60,327 bases of DNA, taken from positions 1-60,327 of the forward strand of contig NZ_CALJON010000058.1 in NCBI RefSeq assembly GCF_937981445.1, read 5' to 3'. The notes under the pieces were generated by a model. It was not told where the DNA came from. It ran no database searches and worked only from the letters and a program-made list of their open reading frames with translations. The translations under genes were made by a program, and so were the position numbers. The number at the start of each line of letters is the position of its first letter. Position 1 is the first letter of the stretch. This document shows positions 1-8,665 of this stretch, in pieces. Source of the DNA: an uncultured Veillonella sp. Lineage in GTDB: Bacteria; Bacillota; Negativicutes; Veillonellales; Veillonellaceae.

Positions 1-452
1 TTATCCGGCAATGGCTTCAAAGACTTCGTTAGCAATTCTATCTGCGTGGTGCGAATGCTGATTTCACCTTTATCAGTAGTAAAAACAAGGCCATGAACCC
101 CAATAATATCACCCACGTCTAAGAGGTCAAGCAAGCTATCTTCTAAGTCAGACACTTCATCAGTGCGTGCAAATACCTGAATATCTCCTGTCGTATCACG
201 CAAAGTCAAAAAGATGGTCTTCCCATGGTCCCGTTTCGCCATAATTCGGCCCGATACAGCTACCTTAGTATTTTTTAAAGTCTCATACTCAGTAATAATA
301 TCCTTGGCATAATGAGTCCAATTAAATTTATCACCATAAGGATATATATCCAATTCATATAATCTTTGTAATTTCTCCATACGAGCAAAACTTATATCAC
401 TGTCATTCTCTCCTAGAGGGGGAAATGTATTTAATTCATCAAATAAATCCAT
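1..452 (-). CDS. lysS: Lysine--tRNA ligase (class II), N-terminal part, cut by window edge
   Basis: The minus strand is open from an ATG at 452 to the left edge (about 150 codons), with no in-frame stop. The translation has the class II LysRS N-terminal anticodon-binding OB fold: a V-A-V-S-G-R-I-M-A-K-R stretch, then TIFLTLRDTTGDIQVF, and it ends in the SLKPLPDK linker that precedes the catalytic core. The enzyme charges tRNA-Lys in the cytoplasm; the catalytic domain lies outside the window. I chose ATG 452 because AAGGAG lies 8 nt upstream; an in-frame ATG at 458 is too close to it. The apparent TAA at the edge is out of frame. The LysR gene ends 15 bp upstream on the same strand, so the two may be co-transcribed. 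Confidence 0.9.
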   Translation of the reverse strand, partial: MDLFDELNTFPPLGENDSDISFARMEKLQRLYELDIYPYGDKFNWTHYAKDIITEYETLKNTKVAVSGRIMAKRDHGKTIFLTLRDTTGDIQVFARTDEVSDLEDSLLDLLDVGDIIGVHGLVFTTDKGEISIRTTQIELLTKSLKPLPD

Positions 453-467
453 TATCATCTCTCCTTA

Positions 468-1370
468 CTAATTACTTGACTCTGCCTCATTAATAAAGTC
501 ATGCTCTTTGAGATACGTTAAAAATTCTTTTACTAATTTAGTCTTTTGACCACCTTTATACGTAAACACTTGCTGTGATTTTGTTAGTTCATCACTTGTG
601 AGCGGCACATACTCTACTAATTCTTTTACCCACTGCGGAATACAGCCCGATACAATAGCCAATTCCCCAGTCTGCATGACCGTATCAAGAATAAACATCA
701 ACGAATTACTGCTAAGATTAAAGGAAATATCCACTTCTTTTTCGCGGCAATTACGAAGCAATGAATTCTCTAAATCAGCCATAACAGCCACTTGCTGGCC
801 ATGTAAAGCCGTCAAATTAATCGACTTTCGCCTTTGCAGTAAGGAATGATTCTTAGGCCCTATGACTACAATTTCACGCGTCCCCGCCCCTTCAAAAGTA
901 TATAAATGCTTGTGCGGCGGAATTGTGGGAGTAATAATTAAATTAAAAATGCCTCGCTCTAAGTATTCTGTAATTAACTTAATATCGTTAAACACAACTT
1001 TCCACTTACCCTTTGGCTGGGTTGACTTAAAGCTATTTATATAGTCATTTACAATATACGCTAGCTCTGGCGTTGTGCCAATAACTATAGTGTCTGCTTC
1101 TTCAGCAGCACTCTTACGCACTTCTTTTCGCAACAACTCTTCTTGATTTAATAAATGTTTGATGCGGCGATACAATAAGTCCCCGGCCTTAGTCAGTTCA
1201 ATATGACGACTGCCTTGGCGCGTCTTAATTAATTGTACGCCATAATAGGCCTCTAAGTTTTTGATTTGTAAACTGAGTGCTGGCTGTGCGATATTTAACT
1301 GGCGCGCTGCTTCACTAATGGTATAGGATTCAGCGACACACACATAATTTCTACAAACATCGAAATCCAT
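468..1370 (-). CDS. LysR-family transcriptional regulator
   Basis: 300 aa, the usual LysR length. Residues 1-60 form the winged helix-turn-helix (YTISEAARQLNIAQPALSLQ), and the rest is a periplasmic-binding-like effector domain (VIGTTPELAYIVND at about 95). The effector is unknown. The gene lies between the ornithine decarboxylase upstream and lysS downstream, all on the minus strand, so control of polyamine or acid-stress metabolism is possible but only inferred from position. AGGAGAGG precedes the ATG. A perfect palindrome 70-90 bp upstream (1438-1457) with a third half-site fits an autoregulatory LysR operator. Confidence 0.9.
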   Translation of the reverse strand: MDFDVCRNYVCVAESYTISEAARQLNIAQPALSLQIKNLEAYYGVQLIKTRQGSRHIELTKAGDLLYRRIKHLLNQEELLRKEVRKSAAEEADTIVIGTTPELAYIVNDYINSFKSTQPKGKWKVVFNDIKLITEYLERGIFNLIITPTIPPHKHLYTFEGAGTREIVVIGPKNHSLLQRRKSINLTALHGQQVAVMADLENSLLRNCREKEVDISFNLSSNSLMFILDTVMQTGELAIVSGCIPQWVKELVEYVPLTSDELTKSQQVFTYKGGQKTKLVKEFLTYLKEHDFINEAESSN

Positions 1371-1437
1371 AGAAAATATCCTCTCCTAAACGTATCTATG
1401 TTAGCCTCCGGTAATATAGTTACCAGATTTACCTTTT

Positions 1438-1474
1438 GATTATAATGTATTATAATCCATTCTTAATTATAATC
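1438..1474. promoter_or_regulatory. Putative LysR operator: 9-bp inverted repeat plus extra half-site
   Basis: GATTATAAT and ATTATAATC form a perfect inverted repeat around a GT centre at 1438-1457. The half-site ATTATAATC recurs at 1466-1474. It lies 68-104 bp upstream of the LysR start, where recognition and activation sites of this family usually lie. The AT-rich arms also contain TATAAT-like sequences, so repressor and polymerase may compete here. A second small inverted repeat, GGTAA-N5-TTACC, lies at 1420-1434. Confidence 0.5.
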
Positions 1475-1596
1475 CACCAGCCCTCAATTCACAACATAGG
1501 CGCCTTACTTTTACCCCCTAGGAACCTATCTTTTTGATTACATAACCATTTTACATGGCATATTCGACTTAAAAATTGCACTTTGCCTTTTTACAA

Positions 1597-3783
1597 TCAC
1601 ATGTCCTCTTTCATAACATATGCAAAAGCGCGAATCGTTCCCTCTATGTCTTTAAAATGAACGCCTTGAATTTCACCAGCAAAGCCAGGCAATTCATTAA
1701 ACGTATCTTCCAATACTTTAAAATACGCAATCACATTATCATTCCACCGTTCCCCAAGGCCAATAGTAATAATCCCTGGTGGATATGGTAAGGCCCCTTC
1801 CAAGGCAATGCGGTCTTTCACCTGATCCAGCATAACCTCTTCATAATTGCCACCAATAAAGGCCTGCGTAGCCACTTGGGCAGAAACAGCGGTCTCTGGG
1901 AAGAACTCTTCTCTAAACAAGCGTTTTTGCAATGTATTTACATTACGCTTTTTATAAAACTCATGCATCTCCTGGCACAGACGACGCATTGTATAGCCTT
2001 TATAATGGTCCTCATGGGCGTAATAAATCTTTGGTAATACATCTCGCATCGGCAAATCTTCATCAATGCACCGTTCAAAGCGAACTAAGAGCGATACAAG
2101 ATTGCTCATCATTGTTTCTGAATTAGCTGGCGTGAGTAGAAATAAAATAGAATTCAAATCGCTCTTTTCAGGCGTTAATCCGTGTTCGCGCAAATAATTA
2201 GACAATAAACCAGCGGGAATACCAAAGTCCTCATACGCTCCCGTTTGCTGATCTATACCTGGTGTATATAAAAGGATTTTACATGGATCCACTAAATATT
2301 GATCTTTGCCATAGCCTTTAAATTGATGCCACGATGCTTGAGGATCAATTTCAAAAAAGGCCTTATCGGTTGCAATCTCTTCCGTTGTATACGTATCCCA
2401 AGGTTTACCATTTACCACCTCAGGCACAAAGGATTTAATATAGTGGCAATGCGCTTTAATCGCCTTACGCGTATCTACGCCTAATTGCACTGTTTCGGCC
2501 CACAACTTACGGCCCAATTCGCCTTCATGGATTTTAGCATTCACATCTAACGAAGCAAACAGTGGATAGCAAGGCGAAGTCGAGGCTTGTAGCATGAAGG
2601 CATTATTAAAGCAATCATCATTACAATAGCGAGCCTGCCCTTTGAGATGGCTATCTTTTTTGTGAATTTGTGAAGTCTGTGAAAAACCAGCTAATTGCTT
2701 ATGCACTGATTGAGTCACAAAAATACCAGGATCTTCAGGGCCTAATTCCAATAACATGGGGCTACAATCGCGAAGCATAGGAATAAATTGCTCATACCCC
2801 ACCCACGCAGAGTCAAATAAAATATAGTCACACAGATGACCAATACGATCTACGACCTGCCTAGCATTATAAATAGTACCATCATAGGTTCCTAATTGAA
2901 TCAAGGCCACGCGAAATGGTCGTTGTTCCTGAGCTTTATGAGGTGCCACCTTCGCAATGCGCGCACGTAAATAGTCTTCTTCAAAACAATGGTCATCAAC
3001 GCCACCAATAAAGCCATAAGGATTGCGCGATGTTTCCACATAAACAGGTGTAGCCCCTGACTGAATCAACGCACCATGGTATAGCGATTTATGATTATTG
3101 CGGTCAAATAATACCACATCACCTGGTTTAAGCAAAGCATTACATACTACTTTATTAGCTGCTGAAGTACCATTTAAAACAAAATAAGTAAAATCAGCAT
3201 TAAATACTTCTGCTGCATGCTTTTCCGCATCATAAGGATACCCTTCATGAGTAAGCATATCCCCCATGCTCACATCAGAGGAACTAATATCTGAACGGAA
3301 TAGGGATTCGCCAAACCAATCATAAAAATAACGACCCGCTGGGTGTTTCCGGAAAAAGCGTCCTCCATGATGACCTGGCGTGGCCATGGACATATTGCCA
3401 GATTCAACATACTTTACAAGGGCCTTGAAAAATGGTGGCAATACCTGAGCTTCATACGTAGCCACTGCCTCTTCTACTTGACGATTAAAGAGGTCCTTCT
3501 CTAATGAATCTACATCTATAATATGAACGCCTTTAGATAAGATGTGCAAGGGAATATCTTCGTCATGCTGTGTCCGTACAACGAAAATTGGCAAAGTAAG
3601 TAAGGTATCAAATACGGCCTCTAACACATTAAGTTCTCTATCAGTTACAATAACAGCACCGACGGCTGTAAGATCTGGCTCAAATTGCTGCATAATAGCA
3701 TCAAGATTTACCTGTGGTCTATGACTTTCAATAGTAAAATATTGTGCAGCCAATGTGCTACAAGCTATACTCAATGAATTCAT
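1597..3783 (-). CDS. Ornithine decarboxylase (PLP, Orn/Lys/Arg decarboxylase family)
   Basis: 728 aa from ATG 3783, close to the roughly 710-755 aa of bacterial inducible ornithine, lysine and arginine decarboxylases. A response-regulator-like wing (about 1-110) precedes the PLP fold, which shows ATPGHHGGRFF, LFRSDISSSDVSMGD, the pyridine-contacting Asp in LFDSAWVGYE and the Schiff-base lysine in TQSVHKQLAGFSQ (about K362). The GESLFRSD and MGDMLTHEG segments resemble SpeC/SpeF more than CadA or AdiA, so ornithine to putrescine is the likely reaction, consuming a proton. Start 3783 has AGGAGG 7 nt upstream; an earlier in-frame start at 3807 has none. No putrescine antiporter is adjacent, unlike the speF-potE arrangement. 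The LysR gene follows. Confidence 0.88.
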   Translation of the reverse strand: MNSLSIACSTLAAQYFTIESHRPQVNLDAIMQQFEPDLTAVGAVIVTDRELNVLEAVFDTLLTLPIFVVRTQHDEDIPLHILSKGVHIIDVDSLEKDLFNRQVEEAVATYEAQVLPPFFKALVKYVESGNMSMATPGHHGGRFFRKHPAGRYFYDWFGESLFRSDISSSDVSMGDMLTHEGYPYDAEKHAAEVFNADFTYFVLNGTSAANKVVCNALLKPGDVVLFDRNNHKSLYHGALIQSGATPVYVETSRNPYGFIGGVDDHCFEEDYLRARIAKVAPHKAQEQRPFRVALIQLGTYDGTIYNARQVVDRIGHLCDYILFDSAWVGYEQFIPMLRDCSPMLLELGPEDPGIFVTQSVHKQLAGFSQTSQIHKKDSHLKGQARYCNDDCFNNAFMLQASTSPCYPLFASLDVNAKIHEGELGRKLWAETVQLGVDTRKAIKAHCHYIKSFVPEVVNGKPWDTYTTEEIATDKAFFEIDPQASWHQFKGYGKDQYLVDPCKILLYTPGIDQQTGAYEDFGIPAGLLSNYLREHGLTPEKSDLNSILFLLTPANSETMMSNLVSLLVRFERCIDEDLPMRDVLPKIYYAHEDHYKGYTMRRLCQEMHEFYKKRNVNTLQKRLFREEFFPETAVSAQVATQAFIGGNYEEVMLDQVKDRIALEGALPYPPGIITIGLGERWNDNVIAYFKVLEDTFNELPGFAGEIQGVHFKDIEGTIRAFAYVMKEDM

Positions 3784-3950
3784 ATAAATACCTCCTATAC
3801 CAACCAAAAAATTCTGTTTATACGTCCTCTCTCTTACACAGCTCTTGCAAATTACTTACGTCTCTCTTACAAGTATAACGAATATAAAAATTATAAAACA
3901 TATCTAATTCCACTAAAGTAACCTATAAATTATAGAAAATTTAAGGAAGT

Positions 3951-3988
3951 AAAAAATCCCTTATGCTCTATTAAGCATAAGGGATTTC
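3951..3988 (-). terminator. Rho-independent terminator of the flavodoxin-like oxidoreductase gene
   Basis: A 14-bp perfect stem (3954-3967 with 3974-3987, 6-nt loop) is followed on the minus strand by a run of six T. It lies about 25 bp past the stop of the gene ending at 4011. Confidence 0.9.
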
Positions 3989-4010
3989 TGGGAGTAATCC
4001 ATCAGGTAGA

Positions 4011-4526
4011 TTAACCTTGTAAGCGTCCTACATAGTCTTTAGCAGCCGCTCCTAAACGCTGTTCTTCAATGCCCAAAGCACCATTGGTTACAAAAGGTGG
4101 TAACCATTTTACACCAATCATTTTACAAGTTGTTTTAAATGGAGCTAATAACTCTTCCACAGTAATTTCAAATTTGCCTGCGCCTGTATAATCGTCTGCC
4201 TGTGCGCCAGTAGAAGTAGCTACGAGCAATTCTTTGCCATGTAAGGCCGTGCCAGTTGAGCCATAAGCCCAGCCATATTGGAATACATCATCTTCCCATT
4301 GTTTTAAAAGAGCTGGACTAGAATACCAGTACATAGGGAATTGCAACACAATTCGATCAGCCGCTTCTAATGCCTTCTGTTCTGCTTCCACATCAATAAT
4401 GCCATTGGAATACAATTCGTATACATTACGTACTTCTACATTAGCATCTTGTGCAGCTTTTGCTAAGGCTTTATTTACATTAGACTCATTGAAATTTGGG
4501 TGAAATAAAAATACTGTTGTTTTCAT
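4011..4526 (-). CDS. NAD(P)H oxidoreductase, flavodoxin-like fold (KefF/YwrO/MdaB group)
   Basis: 171 aa. It starts with the flavodoxin-fold strand-loop (TVFLFHPNFNES), followed by the FMN-side motif QFPMYWYSSPALLKQW, where these quinone/NAD(P)H reductases place a conserved W/Y-rich loop, and then LLVATSTGAQADDY. Likely role: two-electron reduction of quinones or electrophiles in the cytoplasm with FMN or FAD. AAGGAG precedes the ATG and a strong terminator follows, so it is probably a single-gene unit. No potassium channel partner (KefB/C) is nearby, so a KefF-type ancillary role is unsupported. Confidence 0.85.
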   Translation of the reverse strand: MKTTVFLFHPNFNESNVNKALAKAAQDANVEVRNVYELYSNGIIDVEAEQKALEAADRIVLQFPMYWYSSPALLKQWEDDVFQYGWAYGSTGTALHGKELLVATSTGAQADDYTGAGKFEITVEELLAPFKTTCKMIGVKWLPPFVTNGALGIEEQRLGAAAKDYVGRLQG

Positions 4527-4627
4527 AATAATCTCCTTCTTTTGGGAATAAATTGAAATCTGTTTTATATGTAACTACAAAGATATACTCATTTTCTTAA
4601 TTATATTTCTACCATTCTCACGCTTCT

Positions 4628-4927
4628 TTATTGCCCCTTATAGTCAGCCACATTAGGAGCAATCAAATTCGCTTGAAATTCGCGCACTGTATATGTCGCT
4701 TTATCTGGATAATACGCATCATCCTTTAATATGCCCTCTAAGGCCTCCCGTGACGGCGCTTGTGCAATCACAACGCCAGCAGCTGCTTGGTCTCGATAAG
4801 GACCTACCATCAAAAAAGCACCAACTTGAAAATACTTAGCAAACCATTGACGATGTTGTTCCAATAAATTGTCAGCGTCCTTACTATCTACTTTTTCTGT
4901 ATTAATTACAATATCAATTAAATACAT
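4628..4927 (-). CDS. YciI-like (YCII superfamily) protein
   Basis: 99 aa with the YCII fold pattern: an N-terminal strand (MYLIDIVINT), the LLEQHRQWFAKYFQ helix carrying the conserved His, then FLMVGPYRDQAAAGVVIAQA and a DDAYYPDKATYTVREF tail. Family members are ferredoxin-like, often multimeric, with mostly unknown activity. AAAGGAG lies 6 nt before ATG 4927. It sits between the oxidoreductase and the TetR/esterase operon, and no functional link is evident. Confidence 0.82.
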   Translation of the reverse strand: MYLIDIVINTEKVDSKDADNLLEQHRQWFAKYFQVGAFLMVGPYRDQAAAGVVIAQAPSREALEGILKDDAYYPDKATYTVREFQANLIAPNVADYKGQ

Positions 4928-4989
4928 ATATGTCTCCTTTCTAGGTATCCGCTTACAGCGATAGTATATTAAATAACCATAGTCAGTTC

Positions 4990-5110
4990 ATTTTAATTAC
5001 TTAATTTTAACTACTATATTTTAATCGCTATATTTTAATTACTTTATTTTAATTACTTTATTTTAATTACTTTATTCTAATTACTTTATTTTAATTAGTT
5101 TATTTTACAT
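4990..5110. repeat. 14-bp AT-rich tandem array behind the esterase stop codon
   Basis: Units of ACTTTATTTTAATT repeat four to five times from 5041 to about 5100 with one substitution, and decay into variants back to 4990. The array reaches into the stop codon of the esterase (5100-5102). On the coding strand each unit contains AAAATAA, a copy of the gene's final Lys codon and stop. Confidence 0.8.
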
Positions 5111-6200
5111 TGCGATTTACAAAATCTCTCATCTCAACTAAAGATTGTACTGAATCATCCATTTCAGGTAAAAGAAGGGCGAAATCATGTGGCATGCCTG
5201 GATATACAGTGAATGTTACTATTACGCCATCGCTGGTTGCCTTAGCAGCTAATGCTTCATTTTCAGTAACAAAAAGTTCATTGCCACCAGTTTGAATAAG
5301 CATTGGTGGCAGTCCACTCAAGTCAGCATAAATAGGTGATAATCGTGGATCGTCTAATGCTATGTCACCAACATACACCGGATTCTTAACGGCCCCATTG
5401 AGCGGTGTGCCTAAGCCTAATACTTGATCTTTACTATCATTGGTAATACGCGATGTATTATCTTTATGTTCAAAATCAGTCCAAGGTGAAGCCAATAATA
5501 AAGCTCCTGGTTGTGGCATATTATGTTCCTTTAAATATAAGGATAAGGCTAACGCTAGATTGCCACCAGCAGAATCACCTACAACGATAAGATGGTTTGG
5601 ATTAATCCCCTTATCCAATAAGCCTTTATACGCTTCTACAGCATCGTCTAAAGCAGCAGGATACACATGAGCAGGCGCTAATCGGTAATCCACGCTATAT
5701 ACTTGATCTGCATCTAATAAGGTACCAATTTTCATGGCCAGCACACGATGTGCATCGGACATACCTGCTACATAAGCGCCACCATGCAGCTGCAATACAA
5801 CACGATCTGATTCTGGCCCTACCATACTAACTGATTGTGCGCCCTTAGATTCTTCTCCCCTGGATTGTGCTCCCTTGGATTGTTCTCCTTTGGAGTCTGC
5901 TTCCTTGTTTGGTACTGGGGCCTCATCAGCCTGTAAGGCATAATGTTCTACCCGTACATTATTAATCATTTCTACACCTTGCGTCCAATTAGTGGGCATC
6001 TCAAATTTAGTAAAATTGGCTCCCATAGTTTTGAAGAAATGTTGAATTTCTGTATTTATATAAGTTTGTTTTTTATCACCTTGTAATACCAGTCCCTGGG
6101 ACGGCAGCACTAAAGGTGCCGCTAAAGACGTCGTCACTAAACTAAAGGCGGCCAACGCTGTAACTGCTATTTTCTTTGCTAGTGATATGTTTACCTTCAT
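5100..6200 (-). CDS. Exported alpha/beta hydrolase (HSL-type esterase/lipase)
   Basis: 366 aa. An N-terminal signal peptide (positive MKVNISLAKK, hydrophobic core to about 27, SLAA) suggests export. The oxyanion motif LHGGAY is at about 138-143, the nucleophile elbow VVGDSAGGN gives Ser210, and YPGMPHDF supplies His338. These are the hallmarks of the hormone-sensitive-lipase esterases. Between residues 101 and 123 is a short SKGEQSKGAQSRGEE repeat (5832-5900), which is absent from ordinary family members as I know them and probably a flexible linker. AAAGGAG lies 5 nt before ATG 6200. The TetR gene ends 41 bp upstream, so the two form a likely operon under a TetR-type operator. The substrate is unknown. 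Confidence 0.85.
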   Translation of the reverse strand: MKVNISLAKKIAVTALAAFSLVTTSLAAPLVLPSQGLVLQGDKKQTYINTEIQHFFKTMGANFTKFEMPTNWTQGVEMINNVRVEHYALQADEAPVPNKEADSKGEQSKGAQSRGEESKGAQSVSMVGPESDRVVLQLHGGAYVAGMSDAHRVLAMKIGTLLDADQVYSVDYRLAPAHVYPAALDDAVEAYKGLLDKGINPNHLIVVGDSAGGNLALALSLYLKEHNMPQPGALLLASPWTDFEHKDNTSRITNDSKDQVLGLGTPLNGAVKNPVYVGDIALDDPRLSPIYADLSGLPPMLIQTGGNELFVTENEALAAKATSDGVIVTFTVYPGMPHDFALLLPEMDDSVQSLVEMRDFVNRNVK

Positions 6201-6241
6201 CTCAAATCTCCTTTTTCACTTTACATATGTGCGCCTACACA

Positions 6242-6961
6242 TTATTTACTTACCAAGCCTCGCAACAATGGCTCAACGCAGGCATATATAATCTGCTCTA
6301 TTGTAATTGCTTTATATTGTATAGCCGCCTCGTCCATAGCTAATTTTTGCTTAGCCGATGGATACACATAGGGATAGACACCATAAATAAAGGGGAAGAA
6401 TGCATAGCTAAAATCCCCTCGTGCTTGTTCTGATATATGCGGGAAATAAGCTGCTAGGCCTTCATCTACAGTCATGATAGCTTCTTTAAAAACATGTTTA
6501 AATTCCACAAGAAATTCTATGCGGCTGTTCTCTTCAATTTCATATAAATTAGTACATTGAATGCGCAACAACAACTCATGACTGGCTAAGCTCTTCGCTA
6601 CTATACGAGCAAAGGATTGAACGGCTTCGTCTAGGAGGCATTCATGATCTATTTTCTGAACGCTATGTGTTAACGATGTACGAGTCGCTTCCGCGTTTAA
6701 AGATGATATATACGTTAATGAAGGTTGAATTGCGGCGCGCAATTCTTCAATCCACTCTTTATACTCCCGCGTAAGAAGGCTTAAAAATATCTCCTCCTTC
6801 GTTTTAAAATAATTGTAAATCGAGGGACGAGACAGACTTGTCATTTCACTAATATCCTTTAAACTCACGTCACTAAAACGTTTCGTCTTATACAAAGTTT
6901 CACAAGCATCTATGATTTCATCAGGCCGTTGCAATACTTTGTCTTTACTTACTCTTGCCAA
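6242..6961 (-). CDS. TetR-family transcriptional regulator
   Basis: 239 aa from a TTG start. The N-terminal helix-turn-helix is typical: IIDACETLYKTKRFSDVSLK, then MTSLSRPSIYNYFKTKEEIF. The C-terminal ligand domain is not specific. I chose TTG 6961 because AGAGGAGGGG lies 6 nt before it; the longer version (ATG 7033) has its GAAGG directly against the ATG and adds 24 residues not seen in the family. It is first in an operon with the exported esterase. Two TTGACA-N3-TGTCAA palindromes overlap its promoter, so it probably represses itself and the esterase. Confidence 0.9.
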   Translation of the reverse strand: MARVSKDKVLQRPDEIIDACETLYKTKRFSDVSLKDISEMTSLSRPSIYNYFKTKEEIFLSLLTREYKEWIEELRAAIQPSLTYISSLNAEATRTSLTHSVQKIDHECLLDEAVQSFARIVAKSLASHELLLRIQCTNLYEIEENSRIEFLVEFKHVFKEAIMTVDEGLAAYFPHISEQARGDFSYAFFPFIYGVYPYVYPSAKQKLAMDEAAIQYKAITIEQIIYACVEPLLRGLVSK

Positions 6962-7047
6962 ATTCGTCCCCTCCTCTCTTATTAATTTTCTTTTCCCTTC
7001 TTTTATCCAAAAGATGGAAAGAATTAAATTCATCCTTCTATACTAGT

Positions 7048-7099
7048 ATAATATCTATTTATTGACACATTGTCAATAAATATTTTGACATTTTGTCAA
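7048..7099 (-). promoter_or_regulatory. TetR-operon promoter with two palindromic operators
   Basis: TTGACA-CAT-TGTCAA (7062-7076, symmetry extending to 7058-7080) and TTGACA-TTT-TGTCAA (7085-7099) lie 23 bp centre to centre. On the minus strand, TTGACA at 7076-7071 is a perfect -35 box 17 bp from TATTAT (7053-7048), about 85 bp before the TetR start. The -35 therefore lies inside the first operator, so repressor binding should exclude polymerase. Confidence 0.8.
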
Positions 7100-7171
7100 T
7101 ATAAAAAACTATATCTTTTCATTAATAAAATTAGTAATAGAAATATCCATAAAGCCATAAACACACAAAAA

Positions 7172-7211
7172 AAGACATACTCAAATCCCAGTCCGGATTC
7201 AAATATGTCTT
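7172..7211 (-). terminator. Terminator for the aldo/keto reductase gene
   Basis: Stem AAGACATA/TATGTCTT (7172-7179 with 7204-7211) with inner stem AATCC/GGATT. On the minus strand it runs into seven T. It lies about 190 bp past the reductase stop. The 7212-7401 interval in between holds only degenerate AT-rich short repeats. Confidence 0.75.
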
Positions 7212-7401
7212 ACTTTTTATTAATTTGCTTACTATTGGTGATTGCCTTTAATAGTAATGTAATGTAATCTAATTTAATGTTTTCTGAGGTTACTACATGC
7301 TCAGGTTAATGCATGTTAAGATTAATGCATTCTAAAGGTTATTATCTATAACAGCCATTTTGTCTAACAATTATTTTCTCTACAATTATTTGCGCGAACA
7401 G

Positions 7402-8382
7402 TTATCTTGCACCCATTACTTTATGAGGCACATAAGGTTCTTCTAAATAGCTTACATCCGCCTCAGTTAATTGAACCGCAAGAGCCCCTACTGCTTCGTC
7501 AATATAACGTTCTTTCGTAGCCCCAATAATTGGCGCCACTACGCCTTTATGCCATTGCCAAGCAAGGGCAATACCCGTGCGAGTGGTATTGTATTTTTCA
7601 GCTAATTCACCCACACGATCCACAATAATCTTATCTGTATCCTTAGTTGTATCATATTTAGCCATGGCTATTTTATCTACTTCAGCGCGCTTAGTAGTAG
7701 CCGTCCAATCACGACTTAAACGCCCCCCTGCAAGTGGACTATAAGGAGTTAAGCCCACGCCCATATCCTTACATAATGGAATCATTTCACGTTCTTCTTC
7801 GCGATATACTAAATTATAATGATTTTGCATAGCTGAAAATTGCACCCAACCATGACGTTCCGCCACATATTGGGCCTTTTGGAATTGCCAAGCATACATG
7901 GCACTGGCACCAATATATCGAACCTTTCCCGCTGAAACTAAATCATTTAAAGCGCGCATAGTCTCTTCGATAGGTGTATTATAATCCCAACGATGGATAT
8001 AGAGTAAATCAATATAATCGGTACCTAAACGGCGCAAGCTCTGCTCTACTTCATACATGATTTCCTTTCGTGATAAGCCCCCGCCATTAGGCCGCCCTGG
8101 ACGCATATCAATAAAGACTTTCGTAGCCAATACAATGTCTTCACGATGTGTAAAATCTTTTAACGCACGACCTACAATTTCCTCACTAGCACCATAACTA
8201 TAGCAGTTCGCTGTATCAAAAAAAGTAATCCCTTGATCCACTGCATGCTTGATAATCTTCCGCGCCTCAGCTTCTTCCAACACCCACTTAAACTGTTCGT
8301 ACGATGGATCACCAAAACTCATACAACCTAAGGCGACTTTCGATACATCAAGGCCCGTTCGTCCTAATTTTACGTATTCCAT
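7402..8382 (-). CDS. Aldo/keto reductase
   Basis: 326 aa, the normal AKR length. The N-terminus VKLGRTGLDVSKVALGCM is typical. The catalytic tetrad is visible: Asp and Tyr in FFDTANCYSYGASE, Lys in LATKVFI and His in YIHRWDYNTP. The cofactor end shows PIIGATKERYIDEA. The enzyme reduces carbonyls with NADPH; the physiological substrate is not deducible, although the sequence style resembles YajO/Tas-type reductases. It has its own ribosome site and appears monocistronic with a distant downstream terminator. Confidence 0.9.
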   Translation of the reverse strand: MEYVKLGRTGLDVSKVALGCMSFGDPSYEQFKWVLEEAEARKIIKHAVDQGITFFDTANCYSYGASEEIVGRALKDFTHREDIVLATKVFIDMRPGRPNGGGLSRKEIMYEVEQSLRRLGTDYIDLLYIHRWDYNTPIEETMRALNDLVSAGKVRYIGASAMYAWQFQKAQYVAERHGWVQFSAMQNHYNLVYREEEREMIPLCKDMGVGLTPYSPLAGGRLSRDWTATTKRAEVDKIAMAKYDTTKDTDKIIVDRVGELAEKYNTTRTGIALAWQWHKGVVAPIIGATKERYIDEAVGALAVQLTEADVSYLEEPYVPHKVMGAR

Positions 8383-8520
8383 ATGCTTGCTCCTTTAAAA
8401 TAATACATACCTTTTGAAAATATGATATCCCTTAAAATAAGCATAGCACATAGAGCTTACTTTAAGTCAATAACTTATTATAAACGCTCTCAAGTAGCAT
8501 AATGACCCCTTTAAGACATA

Positions 8521-8577
8521 AAAAAGCTACCACCACAGATCAAATAGGAAACACCCTATTAATCGGTGGCGGTAGCC
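8521..8577 (-). terminator. Large terminator hairpin of the adhesin/DUF2827 unit
   Basis: On the minus strand an 11-bp outer stem (GCTACCGCCAC with GTGGTGGTAGC, one G-U pair) encloses a second hairpin (AATAGG/CCTATT) and is followed by a run of six T. It lies about 90 bp past the DUF2827 gene. The + strand reading frame through this region is a shadow. Confidence 0.85.
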
Positions 8578-8665
8578 CTAAAGAACTCCAGCAGGTTCAA
8601 CATCGTGTACTACAAAAATTAAATAGTCCATCATTCACTAGCGCAACTCATGAAACCTTGATATA

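Noticed and set aside
1..3. TAA at the left edge as the end of a small OB-fold gene
   Set aside because: The triplet is out of frame with the lysS reading frame, and the sequence stops exactly at the LysRS linker, so the gene continues outside.
6962..7033. Longer TetR start at ATG 7033
   Set aside because: The purine tract touches the ATG, whereas TTG 6961 has a well spaced AGGAGG and gives the normal family N-terminus.
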